Position numbers and translations under genes: made by a program. Shown piece after piece: positions 21,290-33,911 of a stretch of 64,000 nt of DNA. The DNA lies in assembly GCA_947568835.1 (NCBI GenBank), contig OX387607.1, forward strand, positions 18,068,277-18,132,276, given 5' to 3'. Source of the DNA: Protonemura montana (lineage: Eukaryota > Arthropoda > Insecta > Plecoptera > Nemouridae). Under the pieces are notes generated by a model. That model did no database searches. It saw only the letters and a list, made by a program, of their open reading frames with translations, and was not told the origin of the DNA. Positions within the stretch are counted from its first letter, which is position 1, and each line of letters begins with the position of its first letter.

Positions 21290-21600
21290 AAACATGATCT
21301 GTGACGTCGATGTCGGCGCTACCTGGTAGCCAGGCTGGAACTAACCCTCATGGAAAATTAACTGATAACAAAATTCTTCATGCGTGATTGATAAACAAAA
21401 AGATTCCTACGAACACGGGGATCGAACTCGGTGCGACTACCATAGCAGACAACCAGTCTAACCGCTCGACCATCCGAGCTGATCGAGAATGTGTGGATTT
21501 TTTGGGATTAATAAACTGTTGAACTGTGACGTCGGCAGCGAAGAATCTGAACAAATTCTCAGCCACTGCATCGAAGATTTTCAATTAAAAAATATTTCGA
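21290..21600 (-). mobile_element. tRNA-like SINE, Ser/Leu-type head (minus copy)
   Basis: On the minus strand, body (CGATGCAGTGGCTGAGAATT), tRNA-like module (TGGTCGAGCGG, then GAGTTCGATCCCC) at 21411-21485, and core at 21300-21346 repeat the order of 20256-20600. The two copies form a large inverted repeat about 700 bp apart. Confidence 0.6.
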
Positions 21601-21867
21601 AACTTCAATATTGCCCATCGTCGTGAAACGCCTGTACGCGTAATTACAATATTGTTGTTAGCACAAGCAATCAGAATTGTCTAGTGATAAAAATCATCAC
21701 AATAGTTCGGTTTTTAAACATTCCTCGCATTTACATTCACATTCTTTAAAATTTAAAAATTCGTCAGTATTATAAAAACAATGCGTAATCATAAAATTCT
21801 TTACGTCATATTTAAAACTATCTCTGCTTGCATGTACTTTTTTCAGCCGTAAGGGCAGCCTATTATC

Positions 21868-24740
<2,873 letters not shown>

Positions 24741-25765
24741 TTTTTTTTTTTTTCTATTGCATTGACTGCATTAGTTAGTCTTGCCACCAAATATTTCCAA
24801 AAGTGCTTGTCGATTACTAATTCTCACTTTTATTTATTTTTCATTACAGTGTGTTAATTCGAAAGCAGCGGAAAATAGCCTGAGACTTGGAAATGTTAAG
24901 ATATAAGCATCACCTTTGGATTCCTGGCAGCTTTGTTTCCTTGCAGTTGAGTTGGGAAGTAATTGCAGTGATTGTGTTCTACTAATTGTCAGGATCTGGA
25001 AGATGCAGATCTCTCCACGCTTCCTGCTTCACAGTATTTTAGACTCAACAACGTTCCCCTGCATTCCTGATGTCTTCATGATGCATCCTTCTCGGTCCAC
25101 ATTTGTAGCGATCGTCATTTAACAAATACATTGGAGTTGCTTCTATGTGACACCCTCTGTGGATTTGTTCCCGTAGTTAAATTCCCAGCAGCAGCCTATT
25201 TTGCTGCACTAGTTTCAAGCAACTTCCATTCTCTCCAAGACAGATGAGTATTCAGAACCTCACTGTTCTTAGAAGAAATGTCTTCATATTATTCCAGTCT
25301 GTAAATAATCCCGTACTTAGATCATATATACTTACATACATAAAGTACTTGACTATGTTTTGTAAAGAGTAACCAGAAGCTAGAAGCAGATTGCAACTAT
25401 TTTAAGTGTTTTCAAATTGTGACAATTCCTTGGCTATATATTTATAATACTATTTATGTATAAAATAGATGATTTACCAAATTATGACAATGATTTCAAC
25501 TGTAAGACAAAGACAAAGGGAAATTTTAAACTAAAGAAAATAAAAGTAGAACAATCAAAGAAAGACGCAGATTTTGCAGGTGCAAAACTGTGCAATGATC
25601 TTTACCTAAAAACATCAAGGTAAAGAAAGGTCAGCTGCTAAGAAAAAACATAAAAGTGTCTAAAAATGAGAGATGTTTTTATTCCGTCAGCGAATGTTGT
25701 ACTTTTTAATATCAAGAATCTGTCTGTCAAAATAACGTGTATATGTTTCATATGACAATAAACAA

Positions 25766-25787
25766 ATTATTATTATTATTATTATTG
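25766..25787 (+). repeat. (TTA)n microsatellite after AATAAA
   Basis: Seven TTA/ATT triplets follow GACAATAAACAAA, a tail pattern common at the 3' end of degraded retroelements. Nothing upstream is recognisable as their coding part. Confidence 0.5.
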
Positions 25788-26086
25788 ATTTCTTTCTGTG
25801 AAGCAAGTTCTACTGGTTTCACTTCAGTAACTCAATTGATTCGTAGCTGATTTCATCAACGCTGTTATTATTTCCTATTGTTTTGCCAGTTTACACAAAT
25901 ATAGCTGCTTGATTTCAGTAAAAACATTCCTTCCCTAGTTTTGAAAGTGATCAACATTTTCTGTCATACACTGGTCCAGGCTGTAAATGACATTTGTCAT
26001 TAAAGAAAAAGTTTAATTTTAGTTTCAAACAGATTTCTATCCCAGCCACCTTGATCCCAGCTGATGACATTCAGACTATTTGGTAG

Positions 26087-26094
26087 CTTGTAAT
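26087..26094. repeat. Left 8-bp target duplication of the compact P-like element
   Basis: CTTGTAAT, repeated exactly at 28474-28481. Eight bases is the known target duplication size of P elements. Confidence 0.85.
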
Positions 26095-26368
26095 CAACGA
26101 GCTATATAATGGTTATAGAGAGGCCCACGACGTAGTATCAGCGCTCCCGGTTGTGCCTGTGAGAACTATCGACCGCCATGACAGTACAAGTCAAGATCAT
26201 ATTGGATCAGCTGTCAACCTACTGCGAAGATTCTACATTTAAGATAGATTATATAGTTCTATTTACTAATATATCACGTTTTTTTCTGGTGATAAGCTAT
26301 CAAGCTATTTCGGTGTTAAACATTGAGCTTTTTTGGTATTATTCGCTGAAGCTATTCTCACGTTAATC

Positions 26369-26439
26369 ATGCTGGCCGCTTGCTCGGCGTACGATTGCAG
26401 CATGAGGCATTTGCCAAATGTGAAGAGATCTTTTTTCAG
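26369..26439 (+). CDS. THAP domain exon 1 of the P-like transposase
   Basis: ATG opens a 23-codon exon reading MLAACSAYDCSMRHLPNV and then KRSFF, with the C-x4-C pair that starts every THAP zinc finger. It ends in CAG followed by GTGAGT, phase 2. Joining to the next exon gives FFR then FPFSNREQLKKW, the expected THAP sequence across the junction. Confidence 0.8.
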
Positions 26440-26669
26440 GTGAGTGACACTGACGGCAAGTGATGTAATGTTCTTAAATTGGATTTTGAGGCACTTATAA
26501 AATATAAATAATGATCAATTATATCAATTTATTTGCTTCTTAACAGTCTCCCCATGCTCCTCTCATTCAGTAGAGTAGGCTCACTTTGATGAGAGTTCTT
26601 GTCTATATTATTTTTCAACTAAATATTTTCGACGTTGGTAAAGTAACATTCCTCTCTTTTTGTGCACAG

Positions 26670-26970
26670 GTTTCCTTTCTCGAACCGAGAACAATTGAAG
26701 AAATGGGTGGTAGCTCTGCGCAGCTAAGACTGGCAGCCCACCAAATCTTTCTATTTATGTTCTGACTATTCTGGAGAAAAATATTTTTGGTACAACAATG
26801 AAAGAAGAAGTTTGGTGACTAATGCAGTACCGACTATATTCAGTTTTCCTGGACACCTGGCTGCAAAGCCAAAAACTGCAAGGTCGTTGCCTGAGACGCG
26901 TGCCCGTTTGCAGAAGAAGGCGAGGAAGAGGACGAGCGACGAGCGTAGCCGATACCAGCAGAAAATAGAA
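26670..26970 (+). pseudogene. THAP domain exon 2, with an in-frame stop
   Basis: After the acceptor GTGCACAG the frame reads FPFSNREQLKKWVVALRS, a TAA stop at 26725-26727, then DWQPTKSFYLCSDYS and NAVPTIFSFP, the last being the hallmark AVPTIF box of THAP domains. The fourth zinc ligand, normally His in a CxxH pair, reads Tyr here. A basic coiled-coil-like stretch (PETRARLQKKARKR) follows. The stop and lost ligand mean no working DNA-binding domain is made. Confidence 0.8.
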
Positions 26971-27074
26971 TAGAATAGTCAAGCAACAGGTGAACACTAA
27001 TTTGTTAATTGAAACTAGTAGTTCCTACGTAGTTCCTCAGTTAACCTCATTTAAATGAAACCTTTGATTTCAGC

Positions 27075-28112
27075 TGCAAGAAATGTGTCGCTGGATCACT
27101 CGTACCAGCTGCCGAGTCCTAGCAGAGTACTTGCCAACTATTTGAAGGTGAAATCCGAGATTGGCAAGATAAGAATGCCTTGATAACGACAATGTCCCCA
27201 TGGCAAAGGACGCGTTAGTCTTTATGTTTACTGCATTAAATCGATCGTGGAAGATTCCCGTTGGTTATGCATTAATTAACGGGTTGAGTTCTGATGTGAG
27301 AGTAAATTTAATTAGTCAGTATATCAGAAAACTCCACAGACTGGGGCTGTCGTAGTTTCCCTAGTCTGTGATGGTGCTGCAGTGAACAAAGCGATGCTTG
27401 AAAGACCGGGTGTCAATATTTCATTGAATAAACCCTGGTTTCCCAATCCTGCCGACCCAAAGAAGAAAATCTATGCACTTCTCGATGCATGTTCTTCTGG
27501 ACAGTTCCGGAGGTGCTGCTGACGATTGATATATGCAGACTGGACTTGGAAAGAAATATCATTCCATACACTCAAGATTTCGACCATGATTATGTACCGG
27601 AAAATTTATCTCTCGGCTTATTTTCGGAGAGCGTTGTTACGTATATTTCAGGAAATGTCATTCGTGCCTGGAGCAAAAAGCTAAAATGTGCCTCTTGTCT
27701 GGAGTGCTTTTATGCCAGTGGAGATACCATCAAGTGTGGCTTATTCCGAGCCAAAGACGTTAAAAATAGTTAAATCAACCCTTCCAAAAATGTGGTTAAA
27801 CTGTGTTCCATGGCAGAAAAAGTTATTCGATCAAAAAGCGCAAAGATCTTTCATAAATGTGACAATTTGATGCTTCGTTTGCAATGTGAGACAATGCGAA
27901 TGGTGAACGGTGAGCTGCTTAAAAATAATTCACATTTATTTACTGCTGCTGATTTGGACGAAGAGTCGCATTGTTCATTGCTGTTAAGGCTATTGCTCAA
28001 GCGATACTTTACTATCCGGATTCACCATATGTGTAGAACAGCCTCTAGTAAGGCACAGGGGTTGTCCGTCCGGCAATTGTACACTAAGTTTATAATATTC
28101 AAGGGCCAGTAA
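27075..28112 (+). pseudogene. THAP9-type transposase, middle and C-terminal remnants
   Basis: Blocks in shifting frames: ARNVSLDHSYQLPSPSRV after an AG acceptor (27075), VFMFTALNRSWKIPVGYALI (27220), VVSLVCDGAAVNKAML then FPNPADPKKKIYALLDA (27350-27487), an abrupt jump, then SESVVTYISGNVIRAW and CASCLECFYA (27625-27715), and VKLCSMAEKVIRSK to the end with LLKRYFTIRIHHMCR. These follow the order of P-type transposases but the region holding the remaining catalytic acids is missing between 27487 and 27530. Stops and shifts occur throughout. AATAAA lies downstream at 28247. Confidence 0.75.
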
Positions 28113-28246
28113 GAAACTTCTAAAGAAGATTTTGTGACACTGTAATCTCCTAAATGAAACCATACCTACTCTCATACTTGAGTTTTTGTAAGGAATCATC
28201 AAAATATCCAGACTCTCATTTCTACATTTGTTGTATTTTAATGTGG

Positions 28247-28252
28247 AATAAA
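28247..28252 (+). terminator. Poly(A) signal AATAAA of the P-like element
   Basis: Canonical hexamer about 135 bp after the last transposase stop and inside the right inverted end. 28482-30235 is AT-rich and I see no gene, RNA or repeat array in it. Confidence 0.5.
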
Positions 28253-28473
28253 TGACTAAACTTGTTGTTGTATATAATTTGTCTCTGTTTCTTTACCATC
28301 ACGTGCTAATCGGTTAAATTTAAAGTATTCCGGTTCCATGCAAGTGTTGATAGGCATGCAGCTTTCAAATAAACCGCTGCTAGCGACTAGTGCTGTCATG
28401 GCTGCCGCTAGTTCAATTGGATTCAAAGATGGCTTCCAGTCTTCCTCTCTATAACCCTTTATATAGCTCGTTG

Positions 28474-28481
28474 CTTGTAAT
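28474..28481. repeat. Right 8-bp target duplication of the P-like element
   Basis: CTTGTAAT, matching 26087-26094. Confidence 0.85.
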
Positions 28482-30239
28482 ACATTACTGTTTCCATCAC
28501 CTCAGTACCACGATTGATAATCATGAACTGGCACGGTCATTTAATTCATGAAAACACTGATATTTTTATAATTCCAAACTAAAATATGTAAACATCACAC
28601 ACAAAGAATGAGAAATAAGTAGTTTTAAACAATGTGTTTGCTTTGAAACAAAATATTTAATGGCAAACAAATACAAACAAAATATCAATGAGACTTCTTG
28701 GCCTCCAAATAACAGTTGAAAAGTTCAACCCCATCCTTCCCGGTTCAAATATTCACGAACAGACAAAATGTGACGACTGGAAAATAAAATGTATTTTCTC
28801 CGACAGGTTCTCAGCCAGGTCTACCCAAATCAGCAACAAATTCCAATTTCTCTCTGCTTTGTAGAGTTTTATACGCATCTTAACATTTCTAAACTTCAGC
28901 CTAACAGGCAAAATCAATTTGCCTGAAAACCTCACCTAAACGCCGATTAAGCAATATTTAAACGGCGTGTTTAAAATGGGCCATCTTTATGCAGGTCAAC
29001 TTTGTAACCCCCAAGCAGGACAACGTCTTGTATTTCCATCAGCAGAACATAGTTTACTGGTCATAATAACACAGACATGATTTCAATTGAATCTTGTCAG
29101 ACAATGTTGAATTATGACAGGAATAAACAATGACCATGATATTAAAATACTAAATGCTTAAGTTGATCAAGTTTGTTGTTATGTTAACAGATATTGTTGT
29201 TGAATATACTATTGATAAGCTCTCGCTTGGCTTGCAACTTGAACTGAACAATGACACATCGCTTGGAGTTGACAGGCTTTCTTGACACCCAAATGTCAGC
29301 TGATCTGATGTTTCTAATTGAGTTTCTCAGCAATCTGCAAAATAACAATTCACAGCTTGAGTCTCAGAAAGTCTAGTCTAACCTCCTCAAAGCAAAGAAT
29401 AAAGTGATCAATGAAAATATTCTCACTGTACTTCAATCCCAGTTACTTATTATTTCCATTAGCACATGTTATTACACTCATCGTCTTGTTAGAACCGGTT
29501 AGAACCGGCTAAAAGCTGGTTCAGACAACATCACATTCAAAACCTTGCTTTGCAAAGTAAAACAGAACTGAATACTGAACAATCTTGCTAGTATCTCAAT
29601 ATCTGCTAGGCAGTGCATTCGACTGGATAGTAGTAAGCCTGTAAAACATACCTGGCATCCACTCTGATAGGAATTCAAACTTTGTTGGTTCATTTGTTTC
29701 AGACAACAATCAAACATTTCATACAAATTTCTCTACAATTGTCAATTAGTTTAAATATTAATCCTTTAGAAATGCGTGAACGACTGCAGTAAAAAGCTAC
29801 AATACGTCAAATATAAGTCTTGTGGATTCTTCTGAATTGCTTACCTGAAGTGGACATGACAAGCTTGGTTGAATAATGAAAGATTTCTGTAGTTGGTTCT
29901 TGCCTATGTGCAGGTCACCAGCAACCATTGAGAGCAATCTAGAAGGAAAGAATTCAAGACTTAGACTATGACAGTCACTCTTTGGTTTCTTATAAGAGCA
30001 ATTGCATCAACTTCAACTAACCTTGTATTGAAATCAGTGGCAAGTGAATTGAAGTTCTCATTGTTAACAATGCTCCCAACAATGTGACTTTCTTGTTGGT
30101 GCTGCTAGAAGCCATCCTTAGGCTTCTAGAAGAAACAATTTAACTGTCCATTAATTGCATTGAGAATTATTATTTATTGAACAAAGGAAGGGTTTACTTT
30201 GTAGGCTCATCTAACAGATAGAAGAAATGGACATGATTC

Positions 30240-31023
30240 ATAGAAAAACTATTTCAACTGGGTTTTGAATGCTAAGTGAAGAACAACTGAATTTCCCAAC
30301 GTTTCGTAACTTGTACCTGTTACTTTATCAAGGGTAAGAGCAGTCCTGACAATTTTCCAATAACAAAAGAACCACATAAAATTATAACAATTACCAAGTT
30401 CAAGCTTCCTAAATGCATCTAAATAAAATAATCAGGGTCAATAACTTAAAAACTAATGTATTGTGTATTTTCTGAAATAAAAACTCGAACACATTGGAGT
30501 TTTTTAGCTAACTAATTATGTGTTTGGAAAAAACGCCAATTTTTCGAGGTTGTCCTAACGTTATGTGATACAATCAAAATTTCCTTATTCGTTACGTTTA
30601 GTTCTTAATCTACTCGTCCAAATATTTTCTTCTGGATTTTTTGTGCTGATTTCTTCTGTCTCCTCACTGATATTCTCTATTACATTTTTCTGTTGTAAAA
30701 TTGTTCCCCAAGCTCTATCAAGTTGAAAACTATCATCTCTATTGAAGTTATTGGGTTGTTTTTTAATTTTTATTGCTTCTCTGACTTTTCTACATTAGTA
30801 CATACATTAGTTTTTGAGTTATTGACTCTGATTATTTTATTTAGATGCATTTAGGAAGCTTGAACTTGGTAATTGTTATAATTTTATGTGGTTCTTTTGT
30901 TATTGGAAAATTGTCAGGACTGCTCAAACCTCTGAAGAAGTAACTAGTATATGTTACGAAACGTCGGGAAATTTAGTAGCCCTTTACTTAGCATTAAAAA
31001 CCCAGTTCAAATAGTTTTTCTAT
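30240..31023. mobile_element. Foldback element, arms about 220 bp
   Basis: The left arm (30240-30462) and the reverse complement of the right arm (30808-31023) match over almost their whole length, starting ATAGAAAAACTATTT and ending near CAATAACT. A 345-bp spacer holds no ORF of note. A second family member lies at 40326-40731 and one end at 32357-32430. Transcription would give a long hairpin. Each arm contains a short stem (GTAAC with GTTAC) followed by GAAACGT. 31024-31800 shows nothing else. Confidence 0.85.
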
Positions 31024-31806
31024 AAATGGCTGACATTTACTTCTTTTACAATCTCTTCATAAATTAATTAATAACCACCTGCAATTAGTTACCAACGCAA
31101 TTGTGGTGGAGAGCACGAAGCACTGTGTTTTTCTTGTGGTGTCTGCGAGCTTCAAAATTTTCTCTTGGTTAGCAACCTTCTGAAGGAGGATTTCATGAAA
31201 TCAAGCTAAACAAGCCACTCGAGGTTGGATTGAATCGTCTTCCTAATGTTGACATCGAACATTCAGCCCAGAGTCGTCTATGCTACAAGGTTGGTCAGAC
31301 CCAATGCTGCTTCCTCGTTGAACGCTTAGACAGAAGCAGGTGTCCTGGTGAAGAGAACAAACCAATTTATAGACATTTTAAAATCAAGAGAGAATAACTA
31401 TGACTATAGAATGAAGAATTCGAGCCTACGACCACTACCTACCATTAGCTACCATGTTATCTTCTATTAGATCTCTTTTACCAACCATCAAGATCTAATT
31501 CATTAACTTGATCAGCGACCTGCATCCTTTCTTTACTTTGAACAGCGAAATTCTATTGATGCAAGACGTAATTTACATATTTCGTCAAAGCTACGATCCT
31601 ACTTCGCCAAGCTCAGCTGTGACAGGCGGCCATGTGGTCCTGCACCAACACGTGCTTATGTGGACCACTGGCTGCCTACCTGTCAGGCATTTAAAACAAC
31701 TTTAATTGATGACGACAGTAGGGAGATGAAATCAATCATGATTGACGATTATATGATAAAATGAGATGGAATTGAATAATATACTTGTTATTATTATTTA
31801 TTTATT

Positions 31807-32356
31807 GGTACATAGGTACATAGGTACCTATGTACCTTTGTATCTATGTACCTATGTACCAATGTACCTATGTACCTATGTACCTATGTACCTATGTACC
31901 TATGTACCTATGTACCTATGTACCTATGTGCCTATGTACCTATGTACCTATGTACCTACGTACCTATGTGCCTATGTGCCTATGTACCTATGTACCTATG
32001 TACCTATGTACCTATGTACCTATGTACCTATGTACCTATGTACCTATGTACCTATGTACCTACGTACCTATGTGCCTATGTGCCTATGTACCTATGTACC
32101 TATGTACCTATGTACCTATGTACCTATGTATCTATGTACCTATGTGCCTATGTGCCTATGTACCTATGTACCTACGTACCTATGTACCTACGTAACTATG
32201 TGCCTATGTACCTATGTACCTATGTACCTACGTACCTATGTGCCTATGTACCTATGTACCTATGTACCTATGTACCTATGTACCCATGTACCTATGTACC
32301 TACGTACCTATGTACCTATGTACCCATGTACCTATGTACCTATGTACCTATGTACC
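31807..32356. repeat. 8-bp minisatellite TACCTATG, about 68 units
   Basis: The array uses TACCTATG with TACCTACG and TGCCTATG variants. At its left end two units run the opposite way, producing a perfect 22-bp palindrome at 31815-31836. All three plus frames stay open because no stop can be formed by the unit; these open frames (Met-Tyr-Leu-Cys-Thr-Tyr-Val-Pro pattern) are not genes. Confidence 0.95.
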
Positions 32357-32435
32357 CAAATAGTTCAAAACCCAGTTGAAATAGTTTTTCTAAAAACTTG
32401 TGCTAAGGATAAATCAAGTAGACATGAGTCTAAAA
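32357..32435 (-). mobile_element. Terminal fragment of the foldback family
   Basis: AAAACCCAGTTGAAATAGTT followed by CTTGTGCTAAG and AAGTAGACATGAGTCTAAAA is the reverse complement of 40280-40350, the outer end of the second foldback element. The fragment directly abuts the 8-bp array. Confidence 0.7.
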
Positions 32436-32639
32436 ACAATCATAAAGAATTTATTTATCTATTTAAAACTCTGCTCTGTCCTCCAACTTTTGTTTGTACC
32501 TGTCACCCTTCAGGTAACAATTCTCCAGACATTAATTAGGGTGATTTTGAAGTCATGGATGCTTGGCTTCTTGTACAGCCAGATTATTGTTTGTTTCTTT
32601 GTTTGTTTGTATGGAATGGTTTTTATTTAGTTTTTTTAG

Positions 32640-32935
32640 CTATTAAAAAAATTACAATTTTACATTACATTTTTCGTTTCGTCGTCATTAAATTTCTCGT
32701 ACAATTTAGTTTTAAATTTATTTACAGTTTTTATATTCCTAATTTCATTTGACAATTTATTTTAATAACTAATTCTTTTAAAGTTATTACTGTATTTAAT
32801 TTAGAATACTTAACAAATATATTATTCCTATTTCTAGAATTATAATTATGAATGCTATCTACTAACTTAATCTCCTCACTTAAATAATGAGGTGCCAACC
32901 CTAACATAATTTTATGTATAAAAACACATTAACAG
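32640..32935 (-). pseudogene. LINE reverse transcriptase tail, remnant
   Basis: On the minus strand a frame reads KIMLGLAPHYLSEEIKL then HNYNSRNRNN, the C-terminal signature of Jockey/CR1-type LINE polyproteins (the aP-yL block and h-YnTR block). A stop follows in the tail. Too short to place in a clade. Confidence 0.6.
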
Positions 32936-33339
32936 ATGTCATTCTGTTTTCGGCTTCTCGACGGAACTGGATGGGAATATTTGTGGAGGGCGTACAGAGG
33001 TGCAGTTAAAACTAATATAATCCAAATACGCAATAAAAGTGAAATGCCACACTTTTAATTAATATTTCAAATAATTAAATCTCTACAACGTACAAGCCCG
33101 TGGCATTCTCAAGCTTCAATAATATACTGCTTTTTTTTTCTCTTAAAATTAAACAAAAAATAATACACAGAAAATGTTAAACAGGTTAAAATCCAATACG
33201 AAAACTTTTTGCGGGCGACAAAAGCATAAATTCTTAAAATAAATTAACTAAAAAATCTATTTTTTACAATTTTATAAATACAGAGACTGTAACATTGACA
33301 TTGTTTCTCTAAAAACAAATAATTTACACACTCAACTGT

Positions 33340-33345
33340 TTTATT
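33340..33345 (-). terminator. Poly(A) signal of the protease gene
   Basis: AATAAA on the minus strand about 180 bp after the protease stop codon. Confidence 0.6.
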
Positions 33346-33525
33346 CCCACTTGACACACGGCAGCTGCGTGCAAAGCGGATGCACTGCTAGTTTATGTAA
33401 ACCAATCTTATGAGTAATATTAAAATTAGTGAAAAGAATGCTATTTGTAGTTGAGTTTTTTTTCTTCGAAGGTTGCGTTAATCACCATTGATCCTGACAA
33501 AGCCGAAGCCCACTAAAAGTTTGAT

Positions 33526-33911
33526 TTAATTGCCAGTAAAGTTTGTAAACACAATGTCCCGCAACCAGTCAACGTATGATGAAATTTTTGTAAAAGAAGT
33601 CATGTGTTCCGCGTTGCAGATCAATAAACTATTTTCCGTTTGCCGGGGCGCACCACTCACTACTCCTCTGAGGAAGTACCGGTCTTCGGCTAACTTCGTT
33701 GCCGGAAAGACGAAACCGCCGCCCGAGTCGCCGCCACAAACGCTGGTTGAACGGTTCCGGTATCCGCCACAAAGCTTGTCGCGGAGTAGGAATTTGGTAA
33801 AGTCTTCGGGCACGGAAGAATAGCAGTCCTGGTATGACACAAACGGTAGATCGACATAACGGAGGGTGGGGCTCATGGTGTTGTCCTCCGTTATGCCCCA
33901 TCCTGGAACCT
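33526..33911 (-). CDS. Protease gene exon 8: catalytic Ser and stop
   Basis: Acceptor GTTGTAG, then VPGWGITED, LCGGYRN, SVCGGDSGGGF with the catalytic Ser, SSYVDWLRD and stop at 33526. Length and cysteines fit a normal S1 C-terminus. Confidence 0.9.

Larger units (their letters stand above)
26095..28473 (+). mobile_element. P-element-like transposon, 2.4 kb, with TIRs and TSD
   Basis: The ends begin CAACGAGCTATATAA on the left and carry its reverse complement on the right, with similarity continuing through GGTTATAGAGAGG, giving about 30-bp inverted repeats. An 8-bp duplication flanks it. Inside are a THAP domain split by an intron, mid-transposase blocks and the C-terminal part of a THAP9-type transposase, with stops and an internal deletion of most of the catalytic core. 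It is non-autonomous as written. It differs in sequence from the P-like pseudogene at 3.6-13.1 kb. Confidence 0.88.

Noticed and set aside
24916-25122. 68-codon frame in the region after the tRNA array
   Set aside because: No conserved motif, splice signal or neighbouring exon; typical of random open frames here.
31766-32539. 257-codon Met-Tyr-Leu-Cys-Thr-Tyr-Val-Pro repeat protein
   Set aside because: Consequence of the 8-bp array, open in three frames.
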